The notes below the pieces were generated by a model that saw nothing but the letters and a program-made list of their open reading frames with translations, did no database searches and was not told the DNA's origin. Shown here piece by piece: positions 17,503 through 25,384 of a DNA stretch of 64,000 nt. The DNA comes from Thalassospira profundimaris (GTDB lineage Bacteria; Pseudomonadota; Alphaproteobacteria; Rhodospirillales; Thalassospiraceae). A program made the position numbers and the translations under genes. The stretch is from contig NZ_JPWH01000010.1 in NCBI RefSeq assembly GCF_003326755.1, positions 62,001 through 126,000 on the forward strand, written 5' to 3'. Positions within the stretch are counted from its first letter, which is position 1, and each line of letters starts with the position of its first letter.

Positions 17503-17996
17503 GTGTGTCTTCCCGAAATATGATCACGTAAACCCGCACCCTGCCGGAAACCCCTGTTCAGGGCAAGGGTTTGTACCCGGTTGCCTTCAATTATGGCGTG
17601 ACGTGGATAAAGCTGTGGATAAAATTTGCCGCCTCTGACCCGTGCAATGGAATGCTTTCACAATTGTCACGGGTAAATCCCGTTTAAATGATGGTTTTTT
17701 TTATCTACACACCCGTGGGTAGAAAGATGACGGCGCGTTATGTGATTTGTGAGTAAATTGCCTTTCCATACCCGGGGCGATCCAGCAAATTCCTTTTGGT
17801 ATATTGGATACAAATAACAGTTTATGGGGGAGCGGCGCAAAATGATGCCGATTTTCCGGCATGTCCGGTGGTTTTGGCAAACAAATCTCGCCATCCGGCC
17901 TATTGCGCGATATGACATTGGAAATGTCTTGAAAATGCCGGTTATCCGATTGTTTTCATTCATTCCGACAGGTTTGTCCGTTTTCGCGAGGGGATA
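17503..17996. other. 494-base intergenic region with DnaA-box-like sequences
   Basis: Between the esterase and the MATE gene, which are divergent. It carries CGTGGATAA (17602-17610, one mismatch to the DnaA box), TGTGGATAA (17614-17622, perfect) and TTATCTACA (17701-17709, one mismatch) next to AT-rich stretches. A 98-codon minus-strand frame at 17667-17963 looks non-coding. The usual alphaproteobacterial origin neighbours are absent, so I do not call an origin. Confidence 0.5.
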
Positions 17997-19340
17997 ATGG
18001 CAATTTCTCGCCGCTGGTTGGGCAAGGGGGACAGGCGTGTTCTCGCCCTTACGGTTCCCATCATTTTGTCCAATGCCACTGTGCCGCTATTGGGCGCTGT
18101 TGACACGGCTGTGGTGGGGCATCTTGACAGCCCGCACTATATCGGTGCGGTTGCTGTTGGCGCGCTGATTTTCAGTTATGTTTTCTGGAGCTTCGGCTTT
18201 TTGCGCATGGCGACCACCGGGCTTGCCGCCCAGGCAGCGGGCCGTCGCGACGCGCAGGAGGTGCGGGCGGTTTTTGCCCGTGGCGCGATGATTGCGGTTG
18301 TGGGCGGGGCACTGGTGATGCTGCTGCAATGGCCGATTGTCGAACTTGCCATGCGTCTGATTGCGCCGACTCCCGATGTTGAGGCCGCCGCGCGTGACTA
18401 TTTCCATGTGCGCATTTGGGCCTCGCCCGCGACTCTGATGCAATATTGCATGTTGGGCTGGTTGCTGGCGATGCGCGATAGCCGGGCGGTGTTTGTTTTC
18501 CAGGTTGTTTTGAATGCGCTTAATATCGTGCTGGATATTCTGTTTGTGCAGGGGTTTGGCTGGGATGTGCGCGGGGTTGCCGGGGCAACCGTGATTGCCG
18601 ATTATTCCGGTATTCTGTTGGGCTGGTTTTTAATGCAGCCGCATTTGAAACGGCTGGGCGGGCGCTGGCGGGATGTGGTGCTGTTTGACCGGGCCCGTTT
18701 GTTGCGACTGATGCAGATAAATGGCGACATTTTTATTCGCACCCTGGCGCTGACATCGGCCTTTGCGCTGTTTACAACATTCAGTGCCCGGTTTGGCGAA
18801 GTCACCCTGGCGGCCAACGCGGTGTTGCAAAATTTTTTGATGTTTGCCTCCTTTGCGCTGGATGGTTTTGCCCATGCTGCCGAAACCCTGGTGGGCCAGG
18901 CTTACGGGGCGGAACGGCGCAAACAGTTTTTGTGGGCGGTGCGCAAAACCACCGTGTGGGCCGCTATTTCGGCCTTTGTGATGACGCTGGTTTTCGCCCT
19001 GTGTGGCATACCGATTATTAACGGATTGACCAGCATTGCCGATGTTCGCGACGCGGCCTATTCATTTTTGCCCTGGGCTGTTGTGTTGCCAATAACAGGG
19101 GTGCTGGGGTTTCAGTTTGACGGGGTATTTTTAGGGGCGACGCAAACGCGCCACTGGCGCAACATGATGATATGTTCGGTTGCGGTATTTGCCGTTCTGG
19201 CCTGGGGGGCTGTGGCCCTGCAAAGCAATCACGCCCTGTGGGCGGCGTTTAACGTGTTTTTTCTGGCCCGTGGTCTGACATTGGTCCTGCTGTTTCCCAG
19301 TATTATCCCGCGTGATGCGACCGGTTTTGCCAAAAGCTAG
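17997..19340 (+). CDS. MATE-family efflux transporter (DinF-like)
   Basis: 447 residues with about 12 hydrophobic segments in two halves. The first helix reads VLALTVPIILSNATVPLLGAVD with the family's Pro and Asn, then a cytoplasmic loop after ATTGLAAQAAGRRD. MATE pumps export cationic drugs or metabolites using Na+ or H+. The DinF subgroup is an inference from the VDTAVVGHLDSP motif and length. Substrate unknown. Confidence 0.88.
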   Translation: MAISRRWLGKGDRRVLALTVPIILSNATVPLLGAVDTAVVGHLDSPHYIGAVAVGALIFSYVFWSFGFLRMATTGLAAQAAGRRDAQEVRAVFARGAMIAVVGGALVMLLQWPIVELAMRLIAPTPDVEAAARDYFHVRIWASPATLMQYCMLGWLLAMRDSRAVFVFQVVLNALNIVLDILFVQGFGWDVRGVAGATVIADYSGILLGWFLMQPHLKRLGGRWRDVVLFDRARLLRLMQINGDIFIRTLALTSAFALFTTFSARFGEVTLAANAVLQNFLMFASFALDGFAHAAETLVGQAYGAERRKQFLWAVRKTTVWAAISAFVMTLVFALCGIPIINGLTSIADVRDAAYSFLPWAVVLPITGVLGFQFDGVFLGATQTRHWRNMMICSVAVFAVLAWGAVALQSNHALWAAFNVFFLARGLTLVLLFPSIIPRDATGFAKS

Positions 19341-19371
19341 GCTGTGGGGGGGGAACAGGTCTGGCACAGGT

Positions 19372-19851
19372 TCAGTCGGTCTCGGGAACGGGCAGGCGGG
19401 TGCTGTTTTTGACTTCGTGCAGGGTAAAGCTGGATTTGATATTGGCGACACCGGGCAGTTTCATCATCACGTCGGACAGGAATTTCTGATAGGCAGCCGG
19501 GTCCTGAACCACGATCCGCATCATATAATCCTGATTGCCCACCATCGCATAACAATCGACAATTTCCGGGTGCTGTTGCACGGCGGTTTCAAAACGGCGC
19601 AGCGAGGGTTCATCATGCTGGGTCAGGGAAACGGTGACAAAAACATTTACGCCCAGATGCAGGTGTGCCGGGTCCAGCAGGGCGACATATTTGCGAATGA
19701 CGCCACTCTCTTTAAGTTTGCGCAGGCGGCGCAAACAGGGGGATACCGACAGCCCCACCTTGTCAGCCAGTTCCACCATCGAGATGCGGCCATCTTCCTG
19801 AATTTCCCGAAGAATATTGCGGTCAATTGCATCAAAACCGTTGCGCGCCAT
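19372..19851 (-). CDS. Lrp/AsnC-family transcriptional regulator
   Basis: 159 residues. The N-terminal helix-turn-helix starts IDRNILREIQEDGRISMVEL and continues VGLSVSPCLRRLRKLKESGVI; the C-terminal RAM (ligand-binding, oligomerising) domain includes VGNQDYMMRIVVQDPAAYQKF. The ATG at 19849-19851 has GGGAG upstream; the open frame extends 44 codons further with no SD. These regulators sense amino acids and control transport or catabolism. It ends 31 bases from the convergent MATE gene. Confidence 0.92.
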   Translation of the reverse strand: MARNGFDAIDRNILREIQEDGRISMVELADKVGLSVSPCLRRLRKLKESGVIRKYVALLDPAHLHLGVNVFVTVSLTQHDEPSLRRFETAVQQHPEIVDCYAMVGNQDYMMRIVVQDPAAYQKFLSDVMMKLPGVANIKSSFTLHEVKNSTRLPVPETD

Positions 19852-20382
19852 AGCGTGCCTACTCCCTTTGACGAAAATGCAGATAGATGGCGAATGCGGG
19901 CTGCGCAAATATTTTGTCCTGAAGGGCGGTTTTGCGCAGCAATCTCCTGGCCGCGATAAGCCACGACTTGGGCGTTCTGTCAATCATTGCGTGAGATATT
20001 GCGCCGATAATTGGCGATGTTTGCGGTGTGCAGCGCGCTGGTTGAAGCCGGTTGTGCCCAGCTTTCCGTTTGGGTGTTTTGCGCCGGTCAAGCGGGATTA
20101 AGTGTTGCGGTACAACCCGGGGAACGGTATTGCAGGGCAGGCACACTGAAAACCAGGCAGTTCGGGCCAGCCCGCCCCCTCGCGCCGGCTGGCAAACCGT
20201 GCTTTTGTTTCGGCCCGCATACCGGCGTGGCAAAGGGCATGGCGTGCGGAACTTATCATTGCTGCCTGCCATCCGGACAGTGTAGTATAATCGTACTGAA
20301 TTACGTATTTGGGATGGGCGACATCTCCTGGCGAGGACGCGGGTGCCTGCGGGTTGTCTGCGGTACAGGAAAGGCTATTTTG
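19852..20382. other. Intergenic region between divergent lrp-like and GNAT genes
   Basis: About 530 bases. A perfect TATAAT at 20286-20291 in the context GTAGTATAATCGTAC, itself a partial palindrome, is the best candidate -10 for the downstream GNAT-rrf2 unit, though no good -35 lies at 17 bases. Open frames here look like read-through of the GNAT frame and its antisense. Confidence 0.4.
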
Positions 20383-20880
20383 GTGGACGCAGCACATAAC
20401 AAACCGGGATATAACCGGGTTTATATCGATGATCATGAAATCAGTATCCGGCCTGCCGTCAAGGCAGACCTGCCCGATGTGGTGGACCTTGACGAGCGCA
20501 CGACCGGCCTGCGCAAGCCCGAATACTGGGATGATCTTTTTGTGCGTTATGGCAACCGCAAGGACAGCCGCTTTTTTCTGGTCGCGGAAGAGGGCGAGAC
20601 GCTTTTGGGCTGTATCTTTGGCGAAGTTCGTTCGTGGGAGTTTAATTCCGTCCCGTGTGGCTGGGTTGGCACGGTCAGTGTTGAACCCGATTTGCGGATG
20701 GGCGGTATTGGTACCATTCTTTATGATGAAATCTGCCGCTGTTTCCGCCATGCCGGGGTGCAGAAGGTGCGGACCATGATCCCGCGTGATGCCACCGACC
20801 TGATGTCGTTTTTCCGCGCCCAGGGCATGATGGCCGGGCCTTTCATCCAGCTTGAAACCGATATGGAAGAGGAGGGCTAA
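20383..20880 (+). CDS. GNAT-family N-acetyltransferase
   Basis: 165 residues from a GTG start at 20383, chosen because AGGAAAGG lies eight bases upstream and the domain begins soon after (ISIRPAVKADLPDVVDLDER). TTG 20380 or ATG 20314 are alternatives. The acetyl-CoA loop is EPDLRMGGIGTIL. The upstream open frame, rich in Cys and lacking motifs, is probably untranslated. It is three bases from the rrf2-family gene, so they form an operon and the regulator may control this enzyme. Confidence 0.75.
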   Translation: MDAAHNKPGYNRVYIDDHEISIRPAVKADLPDVVDLDERTTGLRKPEYWDDLFVRYGNRKDSRFFLVAEEGETLLGCIFGEVRSWEFNSVPCGWVGTVSVEPDLRMGGIGTILYDEICRCFRHAGVQKVRTMIPRDATDLMSFFRAQGMMAGPFIQLETDMEEEG

Positions 20881-20883
20881 GCC

Positions 20884-21333
20884 ATGATGTCTTTGCAAAA
20901 GGCAACATTGTTTGCCCTGTATGCGGTGCTGGAACTGGCAGAAGATAGCGAACGTCAGCTTTCGGCCTCCGAGATTGCCGAACGTTACAATATTTCCACC
21001 AATCACCTTGCCAAGGTTTTGCGCGATCTGGGCCGGGCCGGGCTTGTGGAATCGGTGCGCGGTGCCGGGGGCGGGTATCGTTTTTGTGGCAATGCCAAAC
21101 GGACAACCCTGCTTGATGTGGTGGAACTGTTCGAGGAAGTGGGCGCCGGGCCGTCCAACGGCATTGTCCAGGAAACCAATGCGGGGGTGGCCCTGTCGCT
21201 TGTTATGGATGAAATCGAGGCGATTACCTATGCCACGCTGCAATCGATTTCGATTGAAACAATGCTGAAACTGATGCGCCGTCGCAAGCCAATGGAACGC
21301 AAAATATCCACCGGTCTGTTCCGCGCTGTGTAA
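20884..21333 (+). CDS. Rrf2-family transcriptional regulator lacking the Fe-S cysteines
   Basis: 149 residues. The winged helix-turn-helix has SASEIAERYNISTNHLAKVL followed by the Rrf2 signature VRGAGGGYRF. Known Fe-S members (IscR, NsrR, RirA) carry three cysteines about residues 90-110; here only one Cys, in RFCGNAKR, is seen, so an Fe-S cluster of that type is unlikely. It may instead sense a ligand or protein partner, like CymR. Confidence 0.85.
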   Translation: MMSLQKATLFALYAVLELAEDSERQLSASEIAERYNISTNHLAKVLRDLGRAGLVESVRGAGGGYRFCGNAKRTTLLDVVELFEEVGAGPSNGIVQETNAGVALSLVMDEIEAITYATLQSISIETMLKLMRRRKPMERKISTGLFRAV

Positions 21334-21354
21334 CTGTTTTGTATCGATCATACG

Positions 21355-21387
21355 AAAGGCCGCCGAATGGATGTTTCGGCGGCCTTT
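21355..21387. terminator. Terminator between convergent rrf2 and helicase genes
   Basis: A 13-bp stem (AAAGGCCGCCGAA at 21355-21367 with TTCGGCGGCCTTT at 21375-21387) and a seven-base loop, with TTTG and TTTT after it on the plus strand. Confidence 0.85.
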
Positions 21388-21416
21388 GTTTTGCGTAACG
21401 GCAGTTTTATCGTGCG

Positions 21417-23675
21417 TTAACGGGTCTGGTCTGAGGGGCCAGGTTCCGCGCCGGGCGCTGCCGGGGCTTCGCCCGTGCTGCTATCGGTATCCTTTGGCGC
21501 GGTTTCGGCCTTTTTGCGGGGTTTGCGCGGGGCGCGGGGCTTGGCAGGTTTTTTGGCCGCCGCCTTTTTCGGTTTGGCGGTTTCGCCCTCTGCCTTGTCT
21601 GCGCCCGCAGCACTAGCACCAGCATCGGCATTGGCATCGGCTTTTACATCTTCACCGTTACCGTCATCCTGTGCTTTCGCGGTTTTACGGGCTGTTTTCG
21701 GTTTTGCTGCCGCCTTGGCGCGCGGTTTACGCGGGGCACGGGGCGTTTTTGCCTTGGCCGGTTTTGCCTCGACCGGGGTTTCCGCCTGTGGGCCGGTTTC
21801 GGTTTCAGCTTCTGCGGGTTTGTTGGCCTCGGGTTTGGTTTCGCTCGCCGCTGCATCAACGGCTTTGCCATTGTCACCCGCTGCTGCATTTTCCACAACC
21901 GGGGTACCCGTTGTGGCAACAGGTGCCTCTTTTTCCGCCGTTTCAACCGGTTTTGGGGCCGGGGTCGAAGCCGGTTCTGTTACCCCGGTTGCGGATTTTG
22001 CCGCGTCGTCGCTTTTATCAGCCGCTGGCGCGGATTTACGGCTTTTGCGCGGGCTGGCTGCCTTGCGGCCGGTGGTTTTACGGCCTGTTTTTTTGGCTGT
22101 TTTGCTGTCGCTTTCGTCTTTTTCCGGGGCTGCCGGTTTCCGCAGCGACGATTGCGGCACAGGGGTTAGCAAAAAGGCCGGGACGTGGTCGCCCATGCCG
22201 ATAACCGGTTTGTCGTCATGATCATCCCGGTCGCGGCGGTTGTTGTTTTTCCGGTCGCGCTGCGGGCGGTTATGCTGGCGGTCTTCGCGCTGGTCACGGG
22301 CGTGGCGCGGGCTGTTATTGTTCTGGCCCGCATTATTGCCGCTATTGGACAGGGTGTTGTCCCGTTTGCCTGGCTGAGCACCCTGTTCTGCCGGTTTGGC
22401 AGCATTTGCTTCGGCCTGGCTGGCCGGTTTGTCCTGGTTCGGGGCAGTGTCGCGCCGTGATGCGTTGCGGGTATTGCGGTCGCTACGGTCATTGCCCTTG
22501 CGGCTGTTGCGCTTGTTACGGCGTTTTTTGCCGCTAAAGTCCAGCTCCAGGGTTTCGATTCCCTCAACCGAGGTCAGGGGAATCGACATATTGATGGTTT
22601 TATTGATCGCTTCGACCAGTTTGCCATCTTCTGGCGTGGCCAGGGTAAAGGCCTTGCCTTCGCGCCCGGCACGGCCGGTACGACCGGTGCGGTGAACGTA
22701 ATCCTCGGCATTGAAGGGCACGTCAAAATTGAAAACGTGCGAAACCTCGGCAACGTCAATGCCGCGTGCGGCAACGTCCGAGCAGATCAGAACGGTGATT
22801 TCGCCGCTTTTGAATTTATCAAGTGTCTCGGTGCGTTCGCTCTGCACCAGGTCGCCGTGCATGCGACCGGCATTAAAGCCATGTTTGGTCAGTGACTTAT
22901 AGAGAATATCGACGTCTTTTTTGCGGTTGCAAAATACAAAGGCGTTTTTGATATTTTCGTTGCGGATCAGGCGGCGAAGGGTTTCGCGCTTGTCCATTTC
23001 GTCAATGACCAGCAATTTATGCTCAAGCGTCGTTGCCATGCTCGAGGGGGCAGAGACGGTAATTTCTTTCGGATTGCTCAGGAATTTATCGGCAAGGCGA
23101 CGGATTTCCTTGGGCATGGTGGCCGAGAAAAACAGCGTCTGGCGCTGTTTGGGCAGCATATTGACGATTTTTTCAATATCGGGGATGAACCCCATATCCA
23201 GCATACGGTCGGCTTCGTCGATGACCAGCAATTTGCAGTCCGACAGCAGAAGTTTGCCGCGCTCGAAGGTGTCAATCAGGCGGCCCGGGGTTGCGATGAT
23301 AACATCGGCACCCTTTTCCAGAATCTTTTGCTGTTCAACAAACGATTCTCCGCCAATGACCAGCGCCTTTGAAAGCGGCACATATTTGCCATAGGTGTCA
23401 AAATTGTGGGCCACCTGGGTCGCTAACTCGCGGGTTGGCTCCAGGATAATGGAGCGCGGCATGCGCATGCGCGCACGGCCATGATGAAGAATATCGAGCA
23501 TCGGCAGCACAAAGCTGGCCGTTTTCCCCGTCCCGGTTTGGGCGCAGCCAAGGATGTCACGGGCCATCATCACGGATGGAATGGCCTGGCGCTGAATGGG
23601 GGTCGGTGTGTCATAACCGGCGTCTGCAACGGCTTTGAGGATATCTTCGCTCAGACCGAGATCGGCGAAAGTCAT
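21417..23675 (-). CDS. DEAD-box RNA helicase (RhlE-like) with a long Ala/Lys/Pro-rich tail
   Basis: 752 residues. The first 380 form a complete DEAD-box core: Q-motif region PTPIQRQAIP, AQTGTGKT (45-52), PTRELA, TPGR, DEAD (153-156), SAT (184-186) and the HRTGRTGRAG motif. The second half is low-complexity: Asn/Arg/Asp-rich (about 390-490), then Ala/Lys/Pro/Glu-rich with repeated KPRAPRKPR and PRAPRKPRAK motifs similar to histone H1 tails, likely RNA-binding. Such helicases act in ribosome assembly or mRNA turnover, often in cold. An AT-rich leader precedes it. Confidence 0.9.
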   Translation of the reverse strand: MTFADLGLSEDILKAVADAGYDTPTPIQRQAIPSVMMARDILGCAQTGTGKTASFVLPMLDILHHGRARMRMPRSIILEPTRELATQVAHNFDTYGKYVPLSKALVIGGESFVEQQKILEKGADVIIATPGRLIDTFERGKLLLSDCKLLVIDEADRMLDMGFIPDIEKIVNMLPKQRQTLFFSATMPKEIRRLADKFLSNPKEITVSAPSSMATTLEHKLLVIDEMDKRETLRRLIRNENIKNAFVFCNRKKDVDILYKSLTKHGFNAGRMHGDLVQSERTETLDKFKSGEITVLICSDVAARGIDVAEVSHVFNFDVPFNAEDYVHRTGRTGRAGREGKAFTLATPEDGKLVEAINKTINMSIPLTSVEGIETLELDFSGKKRRNKRNSRKGNDRSDRNTRNASRRDTAPNQDKPASQAEANAAKPAEQGAQPGKRDNTLSNSGNNAGQNNNSPRHARDQREDRQHNRPQRDRKNNNRRDRDDHDDKPVIGMGDHVPAFLLTPVPQSSLRKPAAPEKDESDSKTAKKTGRKTTGRKAASPRKSRKSAPAADKSDDAAKSATGVTEPASTPAPKPVETAEKEAPVATTGTPVVENAAAGDNGKAVDAAASETKPEANKPAEAETETGPQAETPVEAKPAKAKTPRAPRKPRAKAAAKPKTARKTAKAQDDGNGEDVKADANADAGASAAGADKAEGETAKPKKAAAKKPAKPRAPRKPRKKAETAPKDTDSSTGEAPAAPGAEPGPSDQTR

Positions 23676-23896
23676 ATGTTTCGGGTTCCCGCAAAAAATG
23701 CGTTAAAGATTGATTTACTTAGAGACAAATCTGCTTGGGTGGTAAAGCCAAGCCCGGCCCAAGTCAAGAAAAACGCCTTTAAAAAGGTGGTTTACCTGCA
23801 TTTTTCGTCCTCTGGATGCTTGTTTGCGAGCTGGTTCGGACATATCGTGGCGGCAAGGCGTGTTCTGACTGGCGCTATTTGCGAAGGAGGCTTGTG

Positions 23897-24454
23897 ATGT
23901 TGATGGATGCTGCCCGCTCCACACTGGTGATTGTAGATGTTCAGGAAAAGCTGTATCCGGCCTGCCTTGATCCGGTTGACATGATTGATGCGTGTTGCTT
24001 TTTGTTAAAATGCGCCAACCGCCTGTCGGTTCCCGCGATTGTGACAGAGCAATATCCCAAGGGCCTGGGGCATACGGCCAAATCCATTCTTGATCTGCTT
24101 GAACAAGAAAGCGATGGCAGCAATGTGGTGGATAAAATCAGCTTTTCCTGTCTGGGGGCTGAGGGATTTCTGGCAAAACTTGAAGAGAATCACGGGCGTG
24201 ACCAGGTTGTGGTGGCGGGCATGGAAACCCATGTTTGTGTGTTGCAAACTGTGCTTGATTTGATCGAGCGGGGGCGCGAGGTTTTTGTTGTGGCCGATGC
24301 GGTATCCTCGCGCAAGCCGCATGACCGGATTTTTGGGCTGGAGCGCATGCGCGATGCCGGGGCCAAAATTGTGACCCGCGAAAGTGTGATGTTTGAATGG
24401 TTGCGTGTGGCGGGCACGCCGGAATTCAAGGAACTGAGTGCGCTGATTCGTTAA
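23897..24454 (+). CDS. Isochorismatase-like cysteine hydrolase
   Basis: 185 residues, start ATG 23897 with GAAGGAGG six bases upstream. The triad of this family is intact: Asp14 in VIVDVQEKLYP, Lys80 in VVDKISFSC and Cys114 in GMETHVCVLQT. Members hydrolyse amides or enol ethers such as nicotinamide or isochorismate; the substrate is unknown. The open frame extends 27 codons upstream of the SD and is ignored. Confidence 0.85.
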   Translation: MLMDAARSTLVIVDVQEKLYPACLDPVDMIDACCFLLKCANRLSVPAIVTEQYPKGLGHTAKSILDLLEQESDGSNVVDKISFSCLGAEGFLAKLEENHGRDQVVVAGMETHVCVLQTVLDLIERGREVFVVADAVSSRKPHDRIFGLERMRDAGAKIVTRESVMFEWLRVAGTPEFKELSALIR

Positions 24455-24470
24455 GCGTGCCCACTATGCC

Positions 24471-25085
24471 TTAGCAGGGCGCAAACCGGTTGCAACGGTT
24501 TTCATTGCGGTCAGGCTGGTTGATCGGGAACAGGTAATGAATGATCGTGGACGCCATGTCATCAACCTGTTGCGGATTGATCGGGTTTGTCATGTTTGCC
24601 CGAATTTCCGATACCACGCTGTCGCCGGAACAAAAGGCAAAACGCACCGGAATTGTTTTTTCGCCGGGCGTTAAGGGGGTGTTTTGCGGGTTCTGGCACA
24701 TTTCATTGCGCCAGGTATCCTGTGTTGGGTTGACCACAACCACCAGTCGCTGATCCGGGCGGAGTGTGGGGTGATCTTTGCGGGTATCGGTGTGTGCGCC
24801 AGCCATCTCGGCTTTTGCCTTTTCCGGGGTCACAAACTGCAATTGCGGGGCAAACCCGTGATTGGAAAGCAGGCTGGCCCAGCGGGCATTATCAATGCCG
24901 GTTTGTCCGTCATGTACTTCCATCACCATGATATTCGATGGTGCGGCATAGCTTCTGAAGCCTGCCACATTGGTGGTTTCGTAATAGGGGGCCTCGATTA
25001 TATTGCCACTGCAGGCGCCAAGCAGCGGGGCGGCAAACCCCATCAGGGCAGCAAGCACAGCATATTTGCGGGTTTTGACGGACAT
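24471..25085 (-). CDS. Lipoprotein of unknown function
   Basis: 204 residues. The start ATG 25083-25085 has AGGAG ten bases upstream. A lipoprotein signal peptide ends at LLGACSG, so the acylated Cys is near residue 25. The mature part has about four more Cys, including the C-terminal RCNRFAPC, perhaps disulfides. The family is not recognised with certainty; a distant resemblance to pilus-assembly CpaD proteins is possible but I see no supporting motif. Located in the envelope by inference. Confidence 0.6.
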   Translation of the reverse strand: MSVKTRKYAVLAALMGFAAPLLGACSGNIIEAPYYETTNVAGFRSYAAPSNIMVMEVHDGQTGIDNARWASLLSNHGFAPQLQFVTPEKAKAEMAGAHTDTRKDHPTLRPDQRLVVVVNPTQDTWRNEMCQNPQNTPLTPGEKTIPVRFAFCSGDSVVSEIRANMTNPINPQQVDDMASTIIHYLFPINQPDRNENRCNRFAPC

Positions 25086-25321
25086 GGAAGGCGGACTCCT
25101 GAGCGATCTTTCAATCAAGCATAATGATCATATGATACCGGGTGACAGCTTGCCGGGGGCGGAGGAGGCAAAACCGGGATACAATACGATTAAAGGTGTG
25201 ATACCGGAAACATAGGTCATGGAATCGCAAAATGTCAGTGCCAAGGCAAAGTTTCGTGGGTTTTCCTGATGATGCCGGAGACGGCGATTGTCTTTGACCT
25301 TGCCCCCGATCATCAGCGGGC

Positions 25322-25354
25322 ACCAAAAAACCCGGCACCGCACATGCCGGGTTT
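25322..25354 (-). terminator. Rho-independent terminator of parE
   Basis: A nine-bp stem, AAACCCGGC (25328-25336) and GCCGGGTTT (25346-25354), with a nine-base loop. On the minus strand the second arm runs into a T6 run. It lies about 30 bases after the parE stop. Confidence 0.85.
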
Positions 25355-25384
25355 AATGATGACGGTGATGACGTTTGAGGTGCC

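Noticed and set aside
17667-17963. Minus-strand 98-codon frame
   Set aside because: No SD, no motif, and it overlaps the DnaA-box-like sequences.
17503-17996. Chromosomal origin of replication
   Set aside because: DnaA-like boxes are present, but typical origin neighbours are absent and skew cannot be judged from this window.
20098-21351. Minus-strand open frame of 417 codons
   Set aside because: Antisense to the GNAT and rrf2 genes, which both have clear domain motifs; His/Gly-rich translation.
24471-25085. Assignment of the lipoprotein as CpaD pilus protein
   Set aside because: Only a weak overall impression; no other pilus genes nearby and no diagnostic motif.
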